A stretch of DNA of 52,930 nucleotides from Trichosphaerium sp. ATCC 40318 (taxonomy: Eukaryota; Discosea; Flabellinia; Trichosidae). Below, piece by piece: positions 32,570 to 49,269 of this stretch. The position numbers were made by a program, and so were the translations under genes. Under the pieces are notes generated by a model. That model was given only the letters and a program-made list of their open reading frames with translations. It did not search any database and was not told the origin of the DNA. Where the stretch lies: contig JALMLS010000426.1 in assembly GCA_038496445.1 (NCBI GenBank), positions 1 through 52,930 on the forward strand, in the 5' to 3' direction. Each line of letters opens with the position of its first letter. Within the stretch, counting starts at the first letter, position 1.

Positions 32570-34511
32570 ATGGTACATAGTTAATACAGTATTGTAACGT
32601 ACTAATAGCTATCTAACAGGCAAACTCTTGCTTGTTTCTAGTTCTATCATCACTCTTTCTTCTTGTTGTACTAGCCAACAAACAAACCCTCAAAGCGGAA
32701 TTCAAGTACGTTTTTTTAAATAAAAACACCAACAAACAAGTTGTTTTATGGCTAATATCGCGTAGAAAATGCCGTAGAGCAAAGTCCGAGGCTTGGGATA
32801 AGAAAACGCGACAATGTCGACTTGTTTTATCGTTCACAGATAAAACAACGGATGCCAAAATGTAACACATTTCATCTATACAACGTCTTCTAACGCTTTA
32901 ATTTAGCACAAAGCTTGAAAAGTCTCTAAAGAAAAAGGGTATCAACGTTGAAGCTCATTTTGAGCATGGTAAAGCCCTATGCATATTTGCAACTAGACGC
33001 AAAGCGAACAGAGCTATGCAAATTGCTATCAACAGAGATATGTTCCTTTCAATTGAGGCCGATGTCGGTTATGGTATATTCGATACTCTTGGAGAGCAAG
33101 CAGAAGAAACACAATCTAGTAACAGCACTAAGCGTCAGGCTCATTGGATGTGGCACTTGGATCGCATTGATCAAAAACAATCCCTTGATGGCCGAAAATA
33201 TACGTAAGTGTTCACATTCATTTTAACTTGTACTCTACTTCTGATTTCCTAACACAATTTGACTAAAGTCCCGCTAATAATGGAGTTGGTGTACGCGTAT
33301 ATGTCATCGATACTGGAGTCAGCCCTACTCACACTCATTTATCTGTGCGTGTCAACAAGAGACCATTTCAATATCTAACTTCTTGGTTTTTTAAAGGGAA
33401 GAATCATATCAATGCACTCTATGGTAGGTGGTTCTGCAGTTGATGTTATTGGTCATGGAACAGCAGTTGCAGGTACAATACGTATATATTAGTTTGCGTG
33501 CTGTTCTTGTATTTGTTTTACAACTTAATTTACTCCTTAAGGCGCTGTTGTATCTCCACATTTTGGTACTGCCCCTGGTGCTAGAATAGTCAGCTACAAG
33601 TACGAACAAAACCATTCAATTCGAGTTTTAATTTCTGTGTGTAGTGTATGCAAATCTCCTACATCTTGCTCATTCCCAGCTATTATCGCAGCTATTGAAG
33701 CAGCTATCAATGACTACCGAACCAATGGTAGAGGATGGCGAGGAGGTATTATCAATCTTTCGCTGGGAAAAGTAGTCGCTCGTGGAGCACCACAAAATGG
33801 AATTGAAACAGCACTCTATGCGTAAATGATTTATTGTTTTACGGTCGGTTAAACTCATGGACATTGTTTTAGTGCACGTTCATTTGGTATGGAAGTAGTT
33901 ATGGCTGCAGGAAATAGCAATATAGATGCATCACGTGTTACACCAGCTAGGTTTCCTCAAGGTCTCACGTATGTTATTTTGTCGACTATTGTCATCGAAC
34001 TTAGTAACATTGTAGCGTTGGCGCTTCCACAATGAACTCTGCTAATCAAGATGTTCGTGCTAGCTTCAGTTGCTTTGGTCCTAGCGTGGTAAGGATCGAC
34101 GAACATTTACTGGTCTTATAAGAATTAACAAGTACACTATTAGGAACTTTTAGCACCAGGTGTATCAGTAACATTACCAGCTTTGGTACCAGGAAATGTT
34201 AACGCACTTAAAGCAAAATCAGGAACAAGTTTTTCTGCTCCTCTTACCGCTGGAGTCTTCGCTACAGTACGCATTATAGAGTCTTTATTATTGTGCTAAG
34301 TTTATATCATCAGATGATATCCAAGTACTGGTCTCATTTCTCACAAATTCCACAATATGCAGCTAGGGCAAATGTAATATCAAGAAACCATGCCTTCCGT
34401 GAAATAATGACTAGATCTGCCAATCCAAATATCAAAAAATTGAACGGTTCTCAAGGTCGTTTGTTACGTTCAGTGTGCAAACACGTTGATATCAGATTCT
34501 GTACTGCTTGA
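32570..34511 (+). CDS. Secreted subtilisin-like (S8) serine protease
   Basis: An extracellular endopeptidase of the proteinase K/subtilase type. The first coding exon appears to be the ATG alone (32570-32572). A phase-0 intron leads to a signal peptide, ANSCLFLVLSSLFLLVVLAN. An I9-type propeptide region follows (KGINVEAHFEHGKALCIFAT). The catalytic Asp is in VRVYVIDTGVSPTHTHLS, the His in DVIGHGTAVAG, the oxyanion Asn region in VVMAAGNSNIDASR, and the Ser in KAKSGTSFSAPLTAGVFAT. The whole triad is therefore present in the right order. The C-terminus ends SQGRLLRSVCKHVDIRFCTA. About ten small introns interrupt it. Cleavage of the propeptide should occur before WMWHLDRIDQ. The first exon is the least certain part. 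Confidence 0.85.
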
Positions 34512-34790
34512 TTGGTAGTACTACGTATACGATATGGATCAGATTTCATTTGTTATTGAATAAATTCTAACAAACTAACATGTCATATTGCAGCTGCGTC
34601 TTGTACTCCGTAGTAGCTCTTACTCCATCCTTTGTAATCACCGCTTCTTTTACTGTATTTTTTCTGTTCACTGCGCGTATTGTGACATAAGGTTGTGGAT
34701 CCATAGTTCTAGAAAACTTTCCTTTAAAATATCACTTCAAAAGTGCGAATTTCAGCGAACAGCCCACAGGCAATTTCGTTAAAATTCGTG

Positions 34791-36075
34791 ATGGCAGTGT
34801 CTGAAAAGCAACCAAGGAATTTAATTATACGTAAGGAGTTCTCTGTTATCGAATTACACAAGAATTACCCTCCAAAGTGGCGATCAAAGAATAAGAAAGT
34901 CCTCGCAGCGCTATCGCTACCAAATGGGATTAAACACGTCGAAACGCCTTTAATATTGACAAAGTACGTATAAAACAGCCTTAACACGACCACAAACTCT
35001 ATAATTAGGTATTCTGAGCTGCGTGTACCAAAAAGCTTTCCAGCGGACTCCATTACGACATACAAACAAAAAGAAACGTCTTTTGAATATTTACCATCAA
35101 CAGACGCCGAAATTCAGTTCTACCCAAACTTTGCTGATAGAGAGCTCTTTAAAGTATACTCTGGACCATTATTTGCTCAAGATGAGCACCAAGTTGCTGG
35201 TAATACCAACTGACTTTACAACTTTCTGATTTCCTTCGTAGAACATCCAACGCTAGGCGCATTAAAGGAGGCTTTGCAAAAACTATCTCGCTCAGAAGAT
35301 AAGCTAAAGCCTCTCACTAGGGAGAATGGTGCAACTCCTTGTGTTATTCTAAATGTAGATAGACGCATATCCATTAATTTAGGTCCTTCAGAGGCTAATC
35401 CGAAAGGATTATATGGCAATAACTTTATGGCACGTGCCAAGAAATTACTGAGTTTTCTTAGTCGTTGCTTACTCTTTTTGTAGAATGCTACAGAAGAGTC
35501 TGTACAACAAGCAACAACGGTTCTATCTCCGCCGACCCTTACAAATATACTGGCATTTGAAGCACCTCCTAAAGGTAGTGGAGAATATTCATTTGGTACA
35601 ATAAACGATATTCTATCAACAGCATACACAGGTACACAAAACATCTTTCTTTAGAGGTATTATGTGCCTTTGTTTATTTATACTTCAAAGCATTTATGGC
35701 TGCAAAGAACGAAGTTAAATACCTCACCAAAGACACAAACAAGACGCCAAAAGTCACTATAAACACTGGACATTGGTATGTTCTTTTTAATCAAAAACAA
35801 TTGTCACGTGATTACTCACGTGATAAAAAAGGGGAACTGGCGCATACGGAGGGAATAAAACCATTATGGCACTATTACAAATTCTTGCAGCCGAGCTTGC
35901 ACAAGTGGACAAGTTTGTTTTCCATTCGTTTTCTTCTGAGTTCGCAGGCAGCTTTAAAGAAGCCGAGTCAATATTCGAAAAACTAGTTAGATCTCAAAAA
36001 GTTCCTTCAGTGAGCTCTGTACTTCTAGAAATCCAGAAGATGGGCTTTAAGTGGGGTCAATCTGACGGCAACTAA
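34791..36075 (+). CDS. PARG-like macrodomain protein
   Basis: Poly(ADP-ribose) glycohydrolases remove ADP-ribose polymers. The start at 34791 gives MAVSEKQPRNLIIRKEFS. The body has ADRELFKVYSGPLFAQDEHQ with VAEHPTLGALKEAL, where QDE sits at the position expected for the catalytic QEE loop. The C-terminal core is VTINTGHW then GTGAYGGNKTIMALLQILAA and VDKFVFHSF, which closely follows the TGxWGxGxFGGD...ALxQxLAA segment of PARG catalytic domains. An internal YGNNFMARAKKLL is a helical stretch. The phosphate-binding GGG loop of classic PARG was not identified, so the exact activity is uncertain. About seven introns interrupt it, one holding two CACGTG sites. It is convergent with the F-box/deiodinase gene. 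Confidence 0.65.
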
Positions 36076-36076
36076 C

Positions 36077-36144
36077 ACTAACAAGGAGCTTTAGTGAATA
36101 GTCTATCACTCACTGTCCTTATAATAGCTGTCAGCCTTGTTAGT
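36077..36144. repeat. 10-bp perfect inverted repeat between convergent genes
   Basis: ACTAACAAGG (36077-36086) is the exact inverse complement of CCTTGTTAGT (36135-36144), with a 48-base loop that can form further short helices. It begins one base after the PARG stop and lies 235-302 bases downstream of the selenoprotein stop on the other strand, so it could serve 3'-end formation on either strand. Confidence 0.6.
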
Positions 36145-36170
36145 TTCGTTGCAAATAAAATAGTAAAAAC

Positions 36171-36200
36171 ATTTCAGTCCTTTGTACAATAAACTGAAAT
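36171..36200. repeat. 8-bp perfect hairpin in shared 3' region
   Basis: ATTTCAGT (36171-36178) and ACTGAAAT (36193-36200) are perfectly complementary around a 14-base loop; the stem can be extended by A/T pairs. The 5' UGA and 3' GA expected of a SECIS core are not visible in the expected places. Confidence 0.55.
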
Positions 36201-36378
36201 TTTTCTAAAATAGTATTTTTTATTGATTTACAACTTCGTATCTCTCTTGTGTACTTTTTCGCGTTTTAAGCGATTTGAAAGTAAACAGTCACGTGTCAAA
36301 GATGTAAAATCAACTCAATACTTTAAAGGCTGAACTTCGCCGAAAGGACTTTATCCAAACGCTAGAAAGTTAAAAATG

Positions 36379-38440
36379 TCAGAGAAGACATTTGTCATTT
36401 AACGAAACACGTACAGCCGGGATTGAGTCATAAGTGTTCATCTCATCAGGTTGAGCAACAAAGGTAACGGTACCATCTTCAATAACATAGAATCTAATAG
36501 GCCATGCAGCATAAGCTTGCTCAAAGCTATTCTCAATTGTGTCCACAAGCATTGGCAACTAAACCAAGTTTTTTTTTGATAAATAAACACATGATTACAT
36601 TACAAGGTAGTACCTGATATTGGTATTCTTTTACGAAAGATCTAGCAACACCACATCTTTCTATTGTTGTTCTAGGTTGTGTAATCTTCAAAGGGTCTCC
36701 AACAGGCCACTCATCGGAGGCGTGAGCCTCGACAATGTAAACTAGTAGAATATATTAGTAAAACAAGTTCAAAGGAAACACCAACGCACCTGTCAGAAAA
36801 TTAACGTTCCTACCGTGCTTGACAAGCATTTCATGCATGTCAGACTATAAAATAAATAATTAGACGTAAACACTAATACTTTGAAAGATGATAAAACAAA
36901 CAAAAGAATTGTAAACACAAAAACCCAATGTTCAGAGAAATCGAACTTTCGTGTCTTACCACATAGGAACAAAACGGCAGTCACGTATAAGAACCAGAAA
37001 TAATGACTGTTGGTTTTCCATTACTAAAGTGAGTCGCCATATAATCATGTAACATCACCTTGATAACGATAAGTGAAAAGACAACAGAAAAAAACACCAG
37101 GGTTACGTTTGTGCCATTGAGGTAAGCTAGTTTTGCTTGCGGTGCCGGTTTTCCAGGCGTTAGGTCTCCCTGTCGTGCTCTATTAAACTTCTGGTAATGA
37201 GGTATTCTTGTTATGAGCTCATTCTTTGGATACAATCCAGGTGCACAACGAATGTAGTCCACTGCCTTCTTATCTTTGTAACCAAACTCTTCAATAACTT
37301 GTTCTACAGGGAATATATTATACAGAGTATCAAACACAAAATCGTATAAGTTCAAAAACTGAAAGTACCTTGCACATGTGCAGCAACATGGATGGCATCA
37401 TTATCTGGATTAGAAAATTTTGCTTGAACAGCATCGGAAAGACGTAACTCTTCCTCTCGCTTTAGCATAGCTACCATTTTATCTAGAGGCGGCTTACTAT
37501 CAATAAGCTCTTTACTAGGCTTGACAAGATCAAAACCGCAACGACCATTAACAGGATGGAACATATGAACTCCACAACGCTGAAAAGAAAAAAAAGGGGT
37601 GAGGAACATACTTAGTAAAAACAAAATATTTACCATCCAGTGTCTTTGTCGCATACGTTCTTCGTGCAATAATGTGAATTTATGTTTCATGATAGCATAT
37701 AAACGCCTTTGGTGAACGAATTCTTCTTTCCAATTGGCCACATCCTATAAACTTTTTACACAAGATTTGGTGTGCTTAAACTGAAATAAACTTAGTTTGT
37801 TTTGAACGTACTTTGCCGTTTGCTATTGTAGGGAATACCTTATCACATAGTGATTTCCATAAATAAGGCGCACAAGCAATATTTTTACACTGGTTAGACA
37901 CTTGGGCAAAGTTCACAAGTGTAAAGAAGCTAAGATTATCTAACTTTGAATGAGAAATACAGTGTCACACAAATTAGACCTGTACCGCAAATAGTAATGA
38001 TAACTTCTGTGGGTAGCTCCAAAATATTAGCGTCCTTTGAGATAGGTATTACTGAAGGTGCTTCGGCCTAAATAGCGTAAGAAGGGAGATGAATTTAGCT
38101 TGGCAAAGGCTCACATTGTGATCTTTGTGATCTTTTGGAAGCGGTTCTTCGTATATGTGTACAGGAATAGACATACACGTCCAATGTCCAACGATAGTAC
38201 TTGCAAGATCTTTTGGTAACTCAAGGAAATAGCATCCCAACTCTATAACATAAATCATGTAGCCTACAACAATAGTTACTACAAAAAAATTCAAGGAAAA
38301 AGGCCTTTTTTTTTTCTTTTTTTTTCCCGACTGTCTTTGTATGTCGTTTAGTTGTCTTTTATGTAAAACATGCCTAAAGAATCTTCTTTAATTCCACGTG
38401 CATTTGTGATAAAAAATTTAATATCAGCACTGTTCAGCAT
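36379..38440 (-). CDS. F-box protein fused to a deiodinase-like selenoprotein domain
   Basis: The N-terminal part holds an F-box: LELPTEVIITIC, then DNLSFFTLVNFAQVSNQCKN and IACAPYLWKSLCDKVFP. A linker exon and KFNRARQGDLTPGKPAPQ lead into an iodothyronine-deiodinase-type thioredoxin fold: MLHDYMATHF, GKPTVIISGSYT, then TGA at 36981-36983, then LPFCSYV. Deiodinases carry selenocysteine at exactly this point (SCT-U-PPF). The reading frame continues through phase-consistent exons: FLTVYIVEAHASDEWPVGDP, TTIERCGVARSFVKEYQYQ, MLVDTIENSFEQAYAAWPI and RFYVIEDGTVTF, ending at 36379. This covers the rest of the fold, so the TGA is most likely read as Sec. No SECIS was recognised by eye. The first exon (start proposed at 38440) is uncertain; the ATG near 38260 is the alternative. 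Confidence 0.85.
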
Positions 38441-38667
38441 CTAGAAAAAGTATCAGGGTTTTTTTTTGGCACTACATTTTTGTGTAAAATTTATCCGTGT
38501 AAAACGACACACTGTAGTTGTATTTATGTTTTTGGATCGTACTTTTCTATCCGTATATATGTAAACGCGCTTGTATTCATACCATATAATTCTTTAAAAG
38601 AAGTAGTTAGTTGCAATTCGACAAAGAATGAAAAAAAGTGGTTTAAGTTTTTTTTGTAGTATAAGTC

Positions 38668-38921
38668 TTACAATCGCCCTAGTTCTGCTAGTGTCCTTAT
38701 TACATGATCTTCTCTTTTTTTTCCACTACCTTCCCTTGCTTCAAGTGCTTGTACTCTTACTTCGTCAAGTGCTTCCATTATATCTACTAGGGCATCCCCC
38801 AATACTACCAGCGTTTAGTTGACTTTTAAAAAAGTACTTCAGGCGCACGTGCTAGTTGCTTTTTGCCACCTTCCTTCGCCATAGTTTTGGCAATCGCAAT
38901 AAATGCTTCTACTGAGGGCAT
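38668..38921 (-). CDS. Small helical protein, unknown function
   Basis: A two-exon model from the ATG at 38921: MPSVEAFIAIAKTMAKEGGK, then after a 43-nt intron (branch-like CAACTAAACG) LLGDALVDIMEALDEVRVQA and HVIRTLAELGRL. It is about 70 residues, highly helical and amphipathic, with no cysteine and no signal peptide. The phase-1 splice is consistent. The plus-strand frame over the same bases (38628-38822) is leucine-rich and is taken as the shadow. It could be a subunit of a small helical complex; no family was recognised. Confidence 0.5.
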
Positions 38922-39412
38922 TGGTGTTTGATCGTCCCTAGAGATGTTTAGATATCTGAGATATTTGAAAATAAGGCGCCTTCATATGGTATAAAATACC
39001 ACGTTGTACCATATTAAGTGGGTTTTGAAAACGTGTTTTAAAATAGATTATTTAAACATCTCCCATGAACGGTTTTTGATTTAGAATCGTTTACCGTTAA
39101 CAAAACGTACGAAAGCATCTTGCTATCGTTCTTTACGCAAGACAAAAACCATAGCGGGAGGGGTTGTTGATTTTTTGCATCGGTACAAATCTTTTTTGCT
39201 TGGTCCTCAATGAGGTCACATCTTTTTAATTCGTCATCATGCTAATACCGCCGTTAATTCAAACTGGACGTTAAAAATAGTTGTATACTACGTACAGCCA
39301 TCCTTTACTACGACATGCTGATCAAAGAAACCGAACAAGGCCGTATTTGTAATCAAGCGACGTTGAAAAACAGAGACTTTCATGCAGCAACACAATTAGC
39401 ATAAAAGTCAGC
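38922..39412. other. Intergenic stretch between divergent genes
   Basis: The 491 bases separate the small helical gene from the HAD gene. No supported frame or RNA was found; it carries both promoters. Confidence 0.4.
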
Positions 39413-39919
39413 ATGAAGGTTGTATTTTTGGACGTTGATGGGGTAGTATGCTTGGCTGGACCTGGTATGTACGCTCTACCAGGTAAGAGGAAATTTAACA
39501 GCGACGCTGTTGAAAGAGTGAAGAAAATTGTGGATGAAACACGAGCTGTCCTCGTATTGTCTTCTTCATGGCGTACTAAAGAAAAGAATCGCATGGAAGC
39601 CCAAACACTATTAGTTGAAGCTGGATTACCAATATTTGAAGGTAAAACTACAATAAACAGCGCTCATACACGCTGATATTTAAAAGGATGGACTCCGACG
39701 CTTGAAAAGGGCCATGGTAAGCGAGATGAGGAGATTATCGCCTGGCTTGATGAACATAACCCTAACGGTGAAATTACTCACTGGGTTGCTTTAGACGATG
39801 GTGATCTTTTGTCTGGACTTGCCAAAACACGCATGAAAGGACATGTAGTCCGTACAGACAAACGTAGTGGCTTACTTGATCATGACACTGCCAATGCTAT
39901 CAAGATACTCATGAAATAA
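39413..39919 (+). CDS. HAD-superfamily phosphatase-like protein
   Basis: The ATG at 39413 gives MKVVFLDVDGVVCLAGPG. DVDGV is HAD motif I, with the nucleophile and acid aspartates. Motif II is AVLVLSSSWRTKEK (Ser-Ser-Trp-Arg). After a 47-nt phase-1 intron the second exon gives KGHGKRDEEIIAWLDEHN and HWVALDDGDLLSGL, where DDGD is the acidic motif IV, and VVRTDKRSGLLDHDTA. The length (about 150 residues) and the SSSWR motif match compact HAD proteins of the type associated with RNA repair or small-molecule dephosphorylation. It is cytosolic by prediction (no signal). The substrate is unknown. Confidence 0.8.
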
Positions 39920-40134
39920 AACACAGTTTGTACACTGTATTCAAATCAAGTTTTCAAATGAACATGTGACAACGTAACTTGTATAAGAAAAAACAAGGAA
40001 CACTTTCGCAAAAAAACGGAAGGCTACAATTACTTTTGTACATTTCAGATAATACAACATCTCGTTTATTGAACTTTTTTGCAAGATGCTCTTTGGAGGC
40101 CGGTTGGTTACAGCATCATATCTTTAGTATCAAC

Positions 40135-40207
40135 GGGATAGTGGTGTAAATGGTTAGCATGCGGCATTACCAGTGCTGGGATCGCAGTTCAAGTCTGTGC
40201 TATCTCA
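40135..40207 (+). tRNA. tRNA with ACC anticodon (Gly by fold)
   Basis: Acceptor GGGATAG/CTATCTC, D stem GTGT/GCAT with one weak pair, anticodon stem CGGCA/TGCTG around the loop TTACCAG (ACC at 34-36), and T arm CGCAG TTCAAGT CTGTG. ACC for glycine is unusual in eukaryotes, which normally use GCC, so the identity should be treated with care. Confidence 0.65.
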
Positions 40208-40362
40208 ATATTTTTGTTTTTCCTCAACATTCAAATTGGAATATTCCTAATGCGTTATCACCTTCTTGGAGCAAGATGTACTAAAGATATTGTTAAACTT
40301 ATTGACATGCAGCAATGGTCAGTTTATTACTAGTAGAACAGCGCAAAGTCGTATTCATATGT

Positions 40363-41541
40363 CTACTGAGTTAAACTTGTGTCAGAAAGTGCTTCTTTAA
40401 CTCCTTCTCCAAGGAATTCAATCAAATTAGGACAAGCTTTGGCAATGTTACGTAGCCCTTGTGGAGTTATCCCCTTCAGTTTTCCAACATCCAGGTACTT
40501 CATAGTAGGGCATGATATTCCATCCAATTTTGTTCCAGTAAATTCAACATTGCAGTAACTAGATATTTTAAGCCTTACCAAAGGCAACTGAAACAATACT
40601 CTGAATGAATCATCACAGCCGCTTTGGTTTAAATGGATGTACTTAATCTTCTTGCAATGTGTTAACAAGGCTTCTGAAAACTCTTTCTGTAATTCCTGAG
40701 TACTAACGCTGGCCCAGCTAGGGTTGGATGGCAATATAAACTTAGCCAAAGACTCAACGTTTGGTAAACGAGGAAGAAACCATTTCCTGATAAAATGATA
40801 GTTTGCTGGTTCTGAACGTGTACAGCTGAGTGAAAATACTCTGAGCTTGTGGAATGCTGGTGTATCTGAAAGTGGTTCATCAGAAATACTTGGGATGCTA
40901 AAAATAGGTTTATGAGGCCGCCAGTGTCGAGTACTGCTGTTACTCCGCCAAAAGAGCTCTAGGATTTCAACTCGTGGTGCCATTTTCAATACTGTTCGAA
41001 AAAAAGAAAACGCATTACCACATCGCTTAACGCTTAAATTTGTAATCAATGGTAGTGGCGATGTCTTGAATACATGTTCTAGAGAATTTAGCGTCTCCTT
41101 CGAGTGTTCATTGATGACGAGAATCTCCACTGAGTGAGAAATTATTGAGAAAAGTTCATGAAGCATGTCAGAATTAACAGCTGCATTTCTCCTCCTGTTG
41201 CCTTCAAGAATGACTCTTAATACTTTAGAACCCTTTGGGATTTTCTTTATAGCTTCAAGCGTATTTCTACTGAACTCTTCGGTGATTATCTTGAGACTTA
41301 TTGAATAGTCAATGCACTTGCTCAAGATCATTGCGCCTTGAGCAACATTTTCCTCGTTGAAAGTGACTTCAGCGAGTGGTTTAATATACATGGTATTTTG
41401 CCAGGCTTTAGACACACGTAGTGCTACAGCACGTGTGCCAAGTGATAGATACGGGCATATGAGATGTGCTGCAAGAGGTTGAGAGAAATCCCTTCTAAAA
41501 ACTGTCAATGGCGTAGGGTTGTAAAAAACTTGGTGTAACAA
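40363..41541 (-). CDS. F-box/LRR-like protein
   Basis: One long exon encodes about 390 residues. The N-terminal part, LICPYLSLGTRAVALRVSKA with WQNTMYIKPLAEV, resembles an F-box. The rest has irregular leucine-rich strands: VEILVINEHSKETLNSLEHV, LITNLSVKRCGNAF, VEILELFWRSN, LRVFSLSCTRSEP, IKYIHLNQSGCDDSFRVLF and CPTMKYLDVGKLKGITPQGL, close to the AMN1/F-box-LRR pattern. The frame has no ATG before the F-box; a TTTTTAG acceptor directly precedes 41541, so a short first exon with the start codon probably lies upstream. It ends at 40363. A substrate receptor of an SCF ligase is the likely role. Confidence 0.7.
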   Translation of the reverse strand: MLHQVFYNPTPLTVFRRDFSQPLAAHLICPYLSLGTRAVALRVSKAWQNTMYIKPLAEVTFNEENVAQGAMILSKCIDYSISLKIITEEFSRNTLEAIKKIPKGSKVLRVILEGNRRRNAAVNSDMLHELFSIISHSVEILVINEHSKETLNSLEHVFKTSPLPLITNLSVKRCGNAFSFFRTVLKMAPRVEILELFWRSNSSTRHWRPHKPIFSIPSISDEPLSDTPAFHKLRVFSLSCTRSEPANYHFIRKWFLPRLPNVESLAKFILPSNPSWASVSTQELQKEFSEALLTHCKKIKYIHLNQSGCDDSFRVLFQLPLVRLKISSYCNVEFTGTKLDGISCPTMKYLDVGKLKGITPQGLRNIAKACPNLIEFLGEGVKEALSDTSLTQ

Positions 41542-41931
41542 CTAAAAATTGCAATAACAGAGTAGGCTACGGTTATTGTAACTAAAGCGCCCACTAAGCA
41601 TTGAATTAGTTAAATCAACGAAGAATTTAACATAACCAATGCTTTAGGTGAAAGCTCAGCGAGAAAACTTAAAATTGAGCGTACGGGATGTTCATGAGGT
41701 ATTTTTTTTGAGGTGAGATTAAGTATGGTATTTGGGACAAAACGCGACAATTTACATTAAGTCAACATAATGCTTTGTCAAGTCTTCGATACTGACATGC
41801 ATGTTTGTATTCCAAACCAAGCGGATTATGTACATATTGAACAAGGTAAGGGTTTTGGCAAAAATGTACAACTAAAGACCTTTTAACCACTTGTTTGTGA
41901 TATAAAGAAACATATATTATTTTGTTTCATA
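41542..41931. other. Intergenic stretch, probably holding a short first exon
   Basis: The 390 bases lie between the F-box/LRR-like frame and the USP stop. The start codon of the F-box gene is expected here; candidate ATGs do not splice in phase by eye. The part near 41930 is the USP 3' region. Confidence 0.35.
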
Positions 41932-48329
<6,398 letters not shown>

Positions 48330-49269
48330 AATACACAATTTAGGTTTACTAACACAATGCAATAAACATTTATGTAACTGTTTTAACGCTTTTTTTTTTT
48401 CGTTTTTGGCTTTTCTTGTTGACCATCATTGAACAAGGGTTACTGACTTTCAAATAAAACAAGCCAAAAACAAAAATACAGAAAGCGAAAGAAGTAACTT
48501 CTAGTTTATTGCAAAAGGTTAACACTTATTCAGTAAACCAAACAAAATCTCCAAATCGGTACTATGGCTATTTGTGTCCTAGTTGGCTTTAGTTCATTAT
48601 CTTCCAAGTCCCAAAAGTTTCATTCTTGATTGAACAAGGCGCTTTACTCACACCCGTTAGATTGTAAGTTACTGTTGAGTTGAAAATAAATAGATTTTGA
48701 ATGAACCTTGTATTTCATAACCGCTGGAATAGAAGCTGCTTTGCAAACATAGATTCTAATATTTAAACGCTAGTGCTTCTCACTTTCCACACTAATCACA
48801 TCATTGGTTTTAAGTACTATTCAAGAAATCGATAGCTTCAGAGGCTACATGTGAGATTCTCATTAGATTTTGTCCACAAGAGTGGAAGGAGTGAAAAAAA
48901 GTTAAGGGGTCTGTTTCGAAAATTGCCAAAAAAAAAATCAATCATGTGATTGAAACTATTCTCAATTACATTCGGAAAAAGTCGCTCAAGCAATAGATAG
49001 GTAGTTTTTTGTTGCATAGAACGTATTTTAAGCGATCAAGACATCCAACTGGCGCATTATTAAAGATATTGCACGACACAAAAAGTAAAAAAATCTTGAA
49101 AGTGTTTCACTCTCTTCTACGTAAGGAAACAATGCGTAGAGCACCAACAGCATCCAGAGAATGTTTTTCGTCGATATTCACAGTGATGGGAAGTTTATTG
49201 ACTCGATGTACATCACGTCAAAGCTTGTCAAAAGGCACTTTACATCCTCCACTAAGGAAGAAAACCAAT
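48330..49269. other. Long stretch with conflicting weak frames, no gene called
   Basis: These 940 bases lie between the divergent USP32-like and HEPN-like genes. Short exon-like frames exist on both strands: for example minus CSIKNETFGTWKIMN near 48600, minus PITVNIDEKHSLDAVG near 49160, and plus FFVDIHSDGKFIDSMYITSK near 49170. None could be chained with consistent splice phases. The stretch may hold a decayed gene or 5' untranslated exons. Confidence 0.3.

Noticed and set aside
36171-36200. The 8-bp hairpin as the SECIS of the selenoprotein
   Set aside because: On the minus-strand RNA it lacks the UGA at the 5' base and the matching GA on the 3' side, so it does not fit the SECIS core.
38628-38822. 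A plus-strand leucine-rich membrane-like ORF
   Set aside because: It is the antisense of a charged helical coding sequence that splices in phase on the minus strand.
49220-49260. An in-frame TGA on the minus strand after PFDKL, considered as a second selenocysteine site
   Set aside because: There is no recognised selenoprotein family, no consistent gene model around it, and it lies in a region with conflicting frames.
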